This document shows, in pieces, positions 18,673-25,901 of a DNA stretch of 64,000 nt. The number at the start of each line of letters is the position of its first letter. Position 1 is the first letter of the stretch. Both the position numbers and the translations under genes were made by a program. The notes beneath the pieces were generated by a model. The model made no database searches. It was not told the origin of the DNA and was given only the letters and a program-made list of their open reading frames with translations. The stretch is from Gordonia bronchialis DSM 43247 (GTDB lineage: Bacteria; Actinomycetota; Actinomycetes; Mycobacteriales; Mycobacteriaceae), in the NCBI RefSeq assembly GCF_000024785.1, contig NC_013441.1:5084001-5148000 (forward strand). Direction: 5' to 3'.

Positions 18673-18675
18673 TAG
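17584..18675 (+). CDS. IS630-family transposase
   Basis: The 363-residue protein has an N-terminal paired helix-turn-helix (EVAQRLGLNRGTVRRWRGRF near residue 53 and a second around 120). A DDE catalytic domain follows: the first Asp is in LCVDEKTQIQ, the second in HLVMDNASTHKT, and the Glu in SWMNLVERWFAEL. It catalyses cut-and-paste movement into TA. The TAG stop is built from the duplicated TA plus the first host base (18673-18675), so the gene has no stop of its own inside the element. Full length, no lesion seen. Confidence 0.95.
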   Translation: MATRGPRAVDIVLTDDERRELEGWARRRTTASGLAMRSRIVLAAADGGSNTEVAQRLGLNRGTVRRWRGRFVEHRCEGLLDEPRPGRPRTVGDEQIKDLITATLETTPKNATHWSTRSMAEHLDMSQSTVSRVWRAFGLAPHKQDSWKLSKDPMFTEKVRDVVGLYMNPPERALVLCVDEKTQIQALDRTQPIFPMLPGTPQRASHDYVRNGTSSLYAALDIASGKVIGSLHSRHRATEFIGFLRKIDAEVPDELDVHLVMDNASTHKTPAVKRWLTSHPRFVVHFTPTSSSWMNLVERWFAELTTKKLQRSTHRTVRALNADIKAWIETWNDNPRPYVWVKTADQILDSIAHYCTRINDSEH

Positions 18676-18866
18676 TGTCCGGCGGACATGCGGGTGGCAA
18701 GGTCGCGTTGCTGGCCGGGCGACTCAACCCTTGTCGCCGCCAGTGCGCACCGTGGTCTCCTCTGCCTCCTGGTGGTCGGAGTACTTCTCCGACGCCAGAC
18801 GCGGAATCAGGCCGCCGGCAAGGACATCGGCGATCTGCCGGGCCGAGAGTCGATGACGCACGGTGA
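18675..18866 (+). pseudogene. 3' remnant of the IS-split oxidoreductase gene
   Basis: In the frame continuing from 17540, bases 18675-18720 encode VSGGHAGGKVALLAGR, the conserved end of quinone-reductase-type enzymes. The frame then stays open to 18866, antisense over the aconitase 3' end. Either the original protein had a 40-residue overlap tail, or its proper stop has been lost; the sequence does not decide. Confidence 0.8.
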
Positions 18867-20748
18867 AGGTCTTGTCCTTGGTGACGTTGTGGACGTTGAT
18901 CTCGTCCTTGGATTCCAGTGTGTCCCGCAGATTTTCGACGTGCAGAACATCATCCTGGTCGATGTCGTCATAGTCCGACTCATCGTCGAACTCGACGGCG
19001 AGTACCCCGAAGTTGGCCAAATTCTGCCAGTGAATCCGCGCGAAGGATTTCGCGATGACGATCCGCAGGCCGAGATGCCGGGGCGCGATCGCGGCATGCT
19101 CACGTGACGAACCCTGACCGTAGTTGTCGCCACCGACGATGACGTGGCCGGTGGATTCGGCCTCGCGGGCACGGTCGGGATAGGTCTCATCGACGCGGGT
19201 GAACGAGAAGTCGGCCAGCTTGGGGATGTTCGACCGGAACGGCAGCGCGCGGGCGCCCGCCGGGGAGATCTCGTCGGTCGAGATGTTGTCGCCGAGTTTG
19301 AGGAGTACGGGCGCCTCGATCTCGTCGGGCAGGTCGTCGAGCTCGGGCAGGCTGGAGATGTTGGGGCCCTTGACCGGTTCCACCTTCTGCGCCTCATCCG
19401 CGGGTGGCGGTTCGACGAGCATCGCCGTGTTGATCGAATGTTGTTGCGGCAGGTCGAGTTCGGGATAGGCCATATCGACGTCAGCGGCCCAGTCGCGCGG
19501 GTCGGTGATGACTCCGGTCAGCGCCGACGCCGTGGCCGTCTCCGGCGAGCACAGCCAGACCGAATCCTCTGTGGTACCCGACCGTCCGGGGAAGTTGCGC
19601 GGCATCGTGCGCAGCGAGTTGCTGCCCGTCGCCGGTGCCTGCCCCATCCCGATGCAACCCATGCAGCCGGCCTGATGGATACGCGCCCCGCCGATCACCA
19701 GGTTGGCCGTGGCACCCATCATGGTGAGGTCGGTGAGGATCTCGCGTGAGGTGGGGTTGATGTCGAAGCTGACCTCGGGCACCGTCTGACGGTCGGCGAC
19801 CATCGCGGCGGCGATCGCGAAGTCGCGCAGTCCCGGGTTGGCGCTGGAGCCGATCACCACCTGCGAGATGGGCTCCCCGGCGACCTCGCGCACCGGCACC
19901 ACATTCCCCGGCGACGACGGTTTGGCGATCAACGGCTCGATCTCGGACAGATCGATGGTCTCCTCGACGTCGTAGCTGGCATCGTCGTCGGCGAGCAGTT
20001 CGATCCAATCGTCCTCGCGTCCCTCTGCGGCGAGGAACTCACGCACCGCGTCGTCGCTGGGGAACACGCTGGTGGTAGCGCCGAGTTCGGCACCCATGTT
20101 GGCGATCACATGCCGGTCCATCGCAGTCAAGCCGGCCAGCCCCGGGCCGTGGTACTCGATGATCCGGTTGACACCGCCCTTCACGTCGTGGCGGCGCAGC
20201 ATCTCCAGGATCACGTCCTTGGCCGAACACCACTGCGGCAGTTCGCCTTCCAGCCGGACACCCCAGATCTCCGGCATCCGGATGTTGAGCGGGTGGCCGG
20301 CGATCGCGAGCGCGACCTCGAGGCCGCCGACCCCGATCGCCAGCATCCCCAACGACCCCGCCGCCGGTGTATGCGAATCCGATCCGACCATCGTCTTACC
20401 CGGAATCCCGAAGCGCTGCATATGTGTGGGGTGTGACACCCCGTTGCCGGGTTTGGAGTACCAGAGTCCGTAGCGCGCGCAGGCCGTCCGCAGATAGTCG
20501 TGATCCTCCGCGTTCTTCTCGTCGGTCTGCAAGAGGTTGTGGTCCACGTACTGGACGCTGACCTCCGTGCGAGCACGGTCGAGTTCGAGACCCTCGAGTT
20601 CCTGCATCACCAGCGTGCCGGTGGCGTCCTGGGTCAGCGTCTGGTCGATGCGCAGGGCGATCTCGGAGCCCGGAGACATCTCACCGGATTCCAGATGAGC
20701 TTCGATGAGCTTGCGCGAGACATTCTGTGCGGTCCGGTTCTTCGACAT
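18724..20748 (-). CDS. acn: aconitate hydratase (putative-aconitase subfamily)
   Basis: A 674-residue aconitase-superfamily enzyme: citrate/isocitrate interconversion in the TCA cycle through a 4Fe-4S cluster. GSDSHTPAAGSLGMLAIGVGG (from 122), GARIHQAGCMGCIGMGQAP with Cys362 and Cys365, and the swivel domain GDNYGQGSSREHAA near 570 are diagnostic. It is shorter than the 900-residue AcnA type and matches the 640-680 residue group. The position of the third cluster cysteine, in the loop usually reading SCTNSS, is GSSANPG here (300-306), with serine instead. Start ATG 20748 has GGAGAC a few bases upstream. It stands alone, convergent to the split oxidoreductase. Confidence 0.88.
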   Translation of the reverse strand: MSKNRTAQNVSRKLIEAHLESGEMSPGSEIALRIDQTLTQDATGTLVMQELEGLELDRARTEVSVQYVDHNLLQTDEKNAEDHDYLRTACARYGLWYSKPGNGVSHPTHMQRFGIPGKTMVGSDSHTPAAGSLGMLAIGVGGLEVALAIAGHPLNIRMPEIWGVRLEGELPQWCSAKDVILEMLRRHDVKGGVNRIIEYHGPGLAGLTAMDRHVIANMGAELGATTSVFPSDDAVREFLAAEGREDDWIELLADDDASYDVEETIDLSEIEPLIAKPSSPGNVVPVREVAGEPISQVVIGSSANPGLRDFAIAAAMVADRQTVPEVSFDINPTSREILTDLTMMGATANLVIGGARIHQAGCMGCIGMGQAPATGSNSLRTMPRNFPGRSGTTEDSVWLCSPETATASALTGVITDPRDWAADVDMAYPELDLPQQHSINTAMLVEPPPADEAQKVEPVKGPNISSLPELDDLPDEIEAPVLLKLGDNISTDEISPAGARALPFRSNIPKLADFSFTRVDETYPDRAREAESTGHVIVGGDNYGQGSSREHAAIAPRHLGLRIVIAKSFARIHWQNLANFGVLAVEFDDESDYDDIDQDDVLHVENLRDTLESKDEINVHNVTKDKTFTVRHRLSARQIADVLAGGLIPRLASEKYSDHQEAEETTVRTGGDKG

Positions 20749-21104
20749 GCGGGTCTCCTCGGAGGTGCCCCCGCGCTGATCCCGTCATCCGCCGCACAGA
20801 CCTGGACCGGGCGTCGCTCTTCCTCGTGCTGCTTCTCGGTCGGTGCGGGCGGGCCGGGGCTGGACCCGTGGCGGATCTCGACGCCGGGCTGTGGTGCGCT
20901 CGATCCGGACCTTCCTCCATGGTCGCAGGGGTTGGTCGCAGGCGCCATCAGTTCGGCCGAACGCGAGCACCCGCTTGCCATCTCGACTCGAGGCAGAACC
21001 CGCCGAACGGACGACAGCGAATGCGCCGGATCCGTCTGACCTGTGCGGCACAATCCCAGCGAAGCGGCACTGCCGGCAGAGCGGTACGGACCAAGGAGGA
21101 TAGG
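20749..21104. other. 356-bp divergent intergenic region
   Basis: Lies between the leftward aconitase and the rightward exonuclease-TerD gene. Apart from the ribosome site AAGGAGG at 21093-21099 for the latter, I see no RNA gene, strong hairpin or clear sigma-70 promoter. Open frames here lack family resemblance. Confidence 0.6.
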
Positions 21105-22877
21105 GTGATCACGGGTGTCGGAAAGTCCGGTTGGGTATTGGTCGACGTCGAGACCACCGGAACCAATGCGCGTCGTGATCGGGTCCTCAGTCTGGCGACG
21201 ATGACTCTCGACTACGACGGACGCGTCGAAGACGAGTACGCGACGCTGCTCAACCCCGGGTGTGACCCCGGTCCGGTGCACATTCACAACCTGACTCGCG
21301 ACCGCCTGCACGGAGCCCCGACTTTCGACGTCACCATGTCGCCGCTGCAGCAGATGCTGGCCGGGCGCACGATGGTCGCCCACAACGCGACGTTCGATCA
21401 CGGGTTCCTGGTGGAAGAGGCACGACGGCTCGGCGCGACGCTCCCGATCGATCACCGCCTGTGCACCGTCACGCTCGCTCGCCGACTCCAACTCGACGTA
21501 CCCAACGTCAAGCTGGGCACGCTCGCGACGTACTGGGGTATTCGGCAGCGCGCCGCCCACGACGCGCGCGACGATGTGCGCACCCTTGCCGAGGTGTTCC
21601 GCCGCAGTCTCGACCTCGCCGAGACACTCGGTCTGCGGCTGCCCGTCGTTGCCTGCGGTGTCAACTCGCGCGCCTTCCCGGACAAGGTCACTCGCGTGCC
21701 CTGCCCGTGGCGGGATCCGGGTCGGTTCGATCCGGCGGTGGGCCTCATCCAGGGCACCAAGGTGGCCATCACCGGTCCGACGACGGTCCCGCGCACCGAA
21801 CTGGCACGGCGGCTGTCGGATGCCGGCCTCGACGTCATGAACAGTGTCAGCGGCAAGACCGGCATCGTCATCGCGAACCCGGGCAGCCCGGATTCACGAA
21901 AGCTGCAGCGCGCGAGGCTCGACGGTACACCGGTGCTCGACGAGGGCACCATGCTCCGCCTCGCCGACCACATACTTCCCGGCACGCTGAAGTCGGCCCC
22001 GGAGACCATCGAGGTGGTCACCGTGATCCACCCACCCTCGTCGCCGCCGACTCGACAGCCCGCCCGACGGTCGGGCCCATGGGCTTCTCGCCGCGTCCTC
22101 ATCCTCGGTGGCAGCCACCTCGAGGCCACCGTGATGCGTTCGCGGATAGTGCAATTGGGTGCGGTACCGGCAATCAATCTCACCGCCGCCGTCACCGACG
22201 TCCTCCTTCTCGACGGCGGTGACGGTGACCCCCGGATGCCGCGGATTCGTGAACGTGCACTCACCATCCTGGAGATGCACCACGTCGACGCCGCGCTCGG
22301 CGTCGACCCCGATCCCGGCACCGCTGGAGTCGACACCGCCGGGCAGGGCTCGGCTGCGGCGATGATGTCGCCGGGCGAGGTGATCGACCTGCCGTCCGAC
22401 GTCGCGCAGTTCACCGTCAACGTGTCCTGGAGCGCGGAAGCCGAACAACCGCCCGAGGTCGACGTCGTCGCCTTCGAGCTCGACACGGCCAACCGGGTGC
22501 TCACCGACGACGAGTTCGTCTTCTACAACCAGCCGGCAAGTCCGGATGGTGCCGTCCGGCTGACCATCGACGGCAGTTGCGAGCAGGGCATCTCCATCGA
22601 TCTCCGGCAGGTCCCGCCGGATGTCGCCCGGATCGCGGTGGGCGCGGCGATCGAATCGCAGACCTTCGGTGACCTGGGCGCGCTCTCGGTCAGCGTCGAC
22701 ACCGAGGAGGCCGGGATCGCCACAGCGGTGCTGGATGCCGCGACGACCGAACGATCCATGATCATCGCCGAGATCTACCGACGCGGAGATGTGTGGCGGC
22801 TCCGGATGATCGGGCAGGGCTACGACGACGACCTGGGCGCGTTCGCCGTGCGCTATGGCGTCGAGGTCGACGACTGA
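21105..22877 (+). CDS. DEDDh exonuclease - two BRCT - TerD fusion protein
   Basis: The 590-residue protein joins four modules. Residues 5-175 form a DNA polymerase III epsilon-like 3'-5' exonuclease: DVETTG, HNATFDHGFL and AHDARDDVRTL supply the D-E-D-H-D set. Residues about 215-290 (GTKVAITGPTTVPRTEL) form a BRCT domain as in NAD-dependent ligases. Residues about 320-395 (RRVLILGGSHLEATVMRSRI) look like a second BRCT. Residues 415-590 form a TerD domain ending WRLRMIGQGYDDDLG. The TerD acidic cluster is reduced. GTG 21105 sits five bases after AAGGAGG; the longer frame is rejected. It links Ter signalling to DNA end processing. Confidence 0.9.
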   Translation: MITGVGKSGWVLVDVETTGTNARRDRVLSLATMTLDYDGRVEDEYATLLNPGCDPGPVHIHNLTRDRLHGAPTFDVTMSPLQQMLAGRTMVAHNATFDHGFLVEEARRLGATLPIDHRLCTVTLARRLQLDVPNVKLGTLATYWGIRQRAAHDARDDVRTLAEVFRRSLDLAETLGLRLPVVACGVNSRAFPDKVTRVPCPWRDPGRFDPAVGLIQGTKVAITGPTTVPRTELARRLSDAGLDVMNSVSGKTGIVIANPGSPDSRKLQRARLDGTPVLDEGTMLRLADHILPGTLKSAPETIEVVTVIHPPSSPPTRQPARRSGPWASRRVLILGGSHLEATVMRSRIVQLGAVPAINLTAAVTDVLLLDGGDGDPRMPRIRERALTILEMHHVDAALGVDPDPGTAGVDTAGQGSAAAMMSPGEVIDLPSDVAQFTVNVSWSAEAEQPPEVDVVAFELDTANRVLTDDEFVFYNQPASPDGAVRLTIDGSCEQGISIDLRQVPPDVARIAVGAAIESQTFGDLGALSVSVDTEEAGIATAVLDAATTERSMIIAEIYRRGDVWRLRMIGQGYDDDLGAFAVRYGVEVDD

Positions 22878-22902
22878 GCACGCCGGACCGACACGGCTGA
22901 AC

Positions 22903-23637
22903 CTACAACCGCCCGTCGAGCACATCCGCGTGCCCATGTCGTCGGCACCAGCTGACGATGTAGCGGGCGTGCAGTCCGCACCACCGGTAGACCGCGGATT
23001 GGGTCATCGGGAGCCGTTCGTCGTGTTCGCCCCGACGCTCGATGATCGGGCCGAGGTAGTGGCTGGTGACCTTGTTGGCGGTGTTCGGCGAGACCTTGGC
23101 CGCGCGCGCCAGCGACGCGTTGTCCGACGCCGCGCCGGATGCGATGGCCCCGGCCAGCCGTCCGGCGGTGTGTCCCCGCTGCCCGACGAACAGCTCGTAG
23201 AGCGGTACGCGGGGCCGGTCGATGTGAGTGTCGGGCAGTCGCTGCCCGAAGGCGACCGCACGGATGGCCGTCATCAGCGGCATCAAGCCGTCGGACTTGG
23301 CCACCACGCCCGAGACCTCCGGCCGCAACCGGGCTTCGTCGAGATGGTCGCGTTCCATACCGTGGCCCTGGGTCGCGAGAATCACCGGTGCCAGGCGGTC
23401 GTGTTTGCGCAGCGCGTCGATGACGTCGAGGCCGTCGAAGCTCCATTCGAGCTCCGGGTCGTTCCAGATCAGGTCGGCGACGACCACGTCGTAGCGGACC
23501 CGCCCGGCGACGGCGCGGGCGAACTCGTCCTCGTCGGCGGCCACGACCACCGCGCCACCCTCGCATGCCGCGCTCAGCGGCGGCGCCACGACGTGCCCCA
23601 GCGGGGACGCGACCAAGATGCGCAGACCTTCCAACAC
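22903..23637 (-). CDS. receiver-like response regulator with C-terminal HTH
   Basis: About 244 residues. The N-terminal half resembles a response-regulator receiver: VVVADLIW carries the phospho-acceptor Asp, VILAT the conserved Thr, and VVAKSDG the Lys. The acidic pair at the end of strand 1 is missing (RILVASPLG), so phosphorylation may not occur. A helix-turn-helix (NASLARAAKVSPNTANKVTSHY) follows near residue 180. GTG 23637 begins right at the receiver; GTG 23661 is an alternative. Divergent from the LuxR-like gene at 23808 and convergent with the TerD fusion, it marks the island's regulatory edge. Confidence 0.75.
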   Translation of the reverse strand: MLEGLRILVASPLGHVVAPPLSAACEGGAVVVAADEDEFARAVAGRVRYDVVVADLIWNDPELEWSFDGLDVIDALRKHDRLAPVILATQGHGMERDHLDEARLRPEVSGVVAKSDGLMPLMTAIRAVAFGQRLPDTHIDRPRVPLYELFVGQRGHTAGRLAGAIASGAASDNASLARAAKVSPNTANKVTSHYLGPIIERRGEHDERLPMTQSAVYRWCGLHARYIVSWCRRHGHADVLDGRL

Positions 23638-23807
23638 GTGCGCAATTTTGCCTGATTGGACGCGCTCGTGCGTAATCGCGCATTCAGATGACCGATTTGG
23701 GTGACCGGCGACCCAATCTCGACCTGTTCTGGTCGCAAGAACCGCTGACTTGCGCGTCCCGGTCCAGCAGGCTCGATGTCGACCCACTTCGACCTCTGGA
23801 GGAACGT

Positions 23808-24428
23808 ATGTCCAACCCCGCCTCCCCCCTCCCCGGACGTCGGCAGCCGATGGTCGCGATCATCGGCCATCGCGACATCTACGACACCGCACTGGCGTCG
23901 CTCACCGAACGCGCAGGTTGCCGCTTCGACCTCGTCGACATCAACCACCCGGACCGCGCGGGCACCGACTCTCCCGACGCCGTGATCGTCCGCTCGGTCG
24001 ACGGGCTCCGCCTGGCCAGGACCCGTGGCGGTTCACGACGCCTGCCTGTTGCCTTGCTGCACGCCGGGTACCGGCACGCAGCGATCGTCGGCGATCCCAC
24101 GATCACCGCTATCCCCGAAAGCGCGCCCGACGCGGCCGGCCGCCTGGGCCGCTTCCTGACCGGTCTCGTCGGTGAGGTCATCACCCGCACGCCCGTGCAC
24201 GTCACCGAGCGGGAGCTCGAGATCCTGCGCACCTACACGCTGGGTGCCACGTTGCGTCAGACCTCCCGACAGCATCAGATTGCGGAAAGCACTGTGCGCG
24301 AACACTATCGACGGGTTGCCCGTCGATATGAGGATGCTGGCCTTCCGGTGGGCAACAAGGCCCAGATGCTCCTGCGGCTGATGGCCGACGGCTGGGTGGC
24401 CTCCACCGGCACCCGTCACACGGCCTGA
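23808..24428 (+). CDS. LuxR-type HTH transcriptional regulator
   Basis: The 206-residue protein ends in a GerE/LuxR helix-turn-helix: TERELEILRTYTLGATLRQT, then the recognition helix AESTVREHYRRV. The N-terminal 120 residues are a degenerate receiver-like fold (MVAIIGHRDIYDTALASL) without the phosphorylation Asp-Asp pair. ATG 23808 has GGAGGA five bases upstream; a start at 23688 is possible but unsupported. It is paired head to head with the regulator at 22903-23637 over 170 bases, and both have eroded receivers, so they may act as a pair, perhaps responding to a ligand rather than phosphorylation. Confidence 0.8.
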   Translation: MSNPASPLPGRRQPMVAIIGHRDIYDTALASLTERAGCRFDLVDINHPDRAGTDSPDAVIVRSVDGLRLARTRGGSRRLPVALLHAGYRHAAIVGDPTITAIPESAPDAAGRLGRFLTGLVGEVITRTPVHVTERELEILRTYTLGATLRQTSRQHQIAESTVREHYRRVARRYEDAGLPVGNKAQMLLRLMADGWVASTGTRHTA

Positions 24429-24574
24429 GCAGCAGTCGGCCGGCGGCCGGACCGCGGACCTTCGGCCCATGACACCGGTGGGCATCACGGCACACACTGG
24501 AGGTATGGCGGCGCGGGTGCGGACGCCGTCCGCTGCCGACGCGATGGCCGCCGATGATGGCAGGAGGCGACGTC

Positions 24575-25192
24575 ATGAGGGCGTTGGGTGCGACGGTAGC
24601 GGTCATGGGAGGGTCGGCGTTGGCCGTTTCTGCTTATCTCCACGTGTTGCGACCGTGGATTCTGCACCGGGGCGCGACCCCCGCGGAGGTGGCTGCCACG
24701 CTGCCCGGGGACGAACTGCTCGACGACGCGGACGGCGTGGCCACCCGGGCGATCACCATTCACGCCGGACCCGAGCACGTCTATCCGTGGCTCGCCCAGA
24801 TGGGTCCGGCCCCGCGCGGCGGCGCGTACACCTACGACTGGATCGACAATCTGCTTGGCCTCGACATGCACAGCGCCGACCACGTCCTGCCCCAGTTCCA
24901 GCAGACCCAGGTCGGTGAGGAGATCGCGCTGGGTCCCAACGTGATGCGCGTCGAGATCGCCGACCCCGGCCATGACTTCGTGACGCGATCGGCCGACGGT
25001 TCCTGGGTGTGGGCTTTTCATCTGGAGCCGGTGGCCGGCTCCACGCGACTGATCAGCCGAAATCGGTTCCGCGTCGACTCACTGCCGGCTCGTCTCGGGA
25101 TGCTCCCACTGGAGCCGGCCTCGCTGGTGATGGAGCAGAAGATGCTGCGGGGAATTCGCGATCGGGCGCAACACCTCGCCCGCTCGGCGTGA
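24575..25192 (+). CDS. SRPBCC-superfamily (polyketide cyclase-like) protein
   Basis: The 205-residue product has an N-terminal hydrophobic helix (ALGATVAVMGGSALAVSAYL) that may anchor it in the membrane. A START/SRPBCC ligand-binding fold follows (ITIHAGPEHVYPWLAQMG to TRLISRNRFRV, about 60-180). Homologues often carry hydrophobic ligands, but no substrate can be assigned. ATG 24575 lies seven bases after AGGAGG, better than ATG 24554. It ends 43 bases before the TetR gene and runs the same way. Confidence 0.75.
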   Translation: MRALGATVAVMGGSALAVSAYLHVLRPWILHRGATPAEVAATLPGDELLDDADGVATRAITIHAGPEHVYPWLAQMGPAPRGGAYTYDWIDNLLGLDMHSADHVLPQFQQTQVGEEIALGPNVMRVEIADPGHDFVTRSADGSWVWAFHLEPVAGSTRLISRNRFRVDSLPARLGMLPLEPASLVMEQKMLRGIRDRAQHLARSA

Positions 25193-25235
25193 GCGCGCTA
25201 CCAACTGGCGGATCGCGGCTTGCGTGTCGTGAATA

Positions 25236-25790
25236 ATGGCCCCCATGCGGTCCCGGGGAAAAATCATCGATGCCACCCTCGACCTGATCCGCACGTCGGG
25301 CTTCGCGGGGATCACCATCGCCGCGGTCGCCGAGGCCGCCGGCGTCTCGCGTCAGACGGTGTACTCGATCTTCGGGACACGCGAGGACCTCGTCTCCCAG
25401 TCCATCGCGCACCTCACGCTGACCGCGACGCACGACATCCTTAGTCGTACCGCGGCCACCGACAACCCGACCGACTTCCTCATCGAACTGGTGATGTCCG
25501 GCCGCCACTTCGCCCGCAACACACCGGTACTGACGGCGATGTTCCAGGCCGACGAGGGCAACCCCCTGTTCGACGCCGGTGTCCTGCAACGCGCCAAACC
25601 CATTGCGCTGGAATTCCTCTCACCACTCGACGGCGTCCTCGACGACCTCGACGACGTGGCCGATCTGATGCTGCATCTGAGCCTGTCGATCGTGCTGTTC
25701 GACGACCGGCCCGACGACGAGTTGCGCCGCTTCCTGCGCCGCTGGATCGAACCCGGCGTGCAACGACTTCGCACCGATACCACCGACTGA
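25236..25790 (+). CDS. TetR-family transcriptional regulator
   Basis: A 184-residue repressor. Residues 8-55 are the TetR DNA-binding head (KIIDATLDLIRTSGFAGITI, then AAGVSRQTVYSIFGTREDL). The helical ligand domain follows. ATG 25236 or ATG 25245 could start it. It lies directly upstream of the cholesterol oxidase gene, whose promoter holds an inverted repeat, so it may control that gene; inference. Confidence 0.88.
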   Translation: MAPMRSRGKIIDATLDLIRTSGFAGITIAAVAEAAGVSRQTVYSIFGTREDLVSQSIAHLTLTATHDILSRTAATDNPTDFLIELVMSGRHFARNTPVLTAMFQADEGNPLFDAGVLQRAKPIALEFLSPLDGVLDDLDDVADLMLHLSLSIVLFDDRPDDELRRFLRRWIEPGVQRLRTDTTD

Positions 25791-25826
25791 GCATCCGCCT
25801 CGCAGTGTGAGGGACCGACGCATTTC

Positions 25827-25856
25827 TTGACACAACCACCACAGAGTGTCTAGTTT
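25827..25856 (+). promoter_or_regulatory. sigma-70-like promoter with inverted repeat, cholesterol oxidase gene
   Basis: TTGACA at 25827-25832 and TAGTTT at 25851-25856 are 18 bases apart. An inverted repeat GACAC-N12-GTGTC (25829-25850) covers the promoter core, a position where a repressor such as the neighbouring TetR would block transcription. Confidence 0.5.
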
Positions 25857-25901
25857 CGGATTTCAGTTCGGGGAGATCCACTTCACACACTGGGGGAATC
25901 G

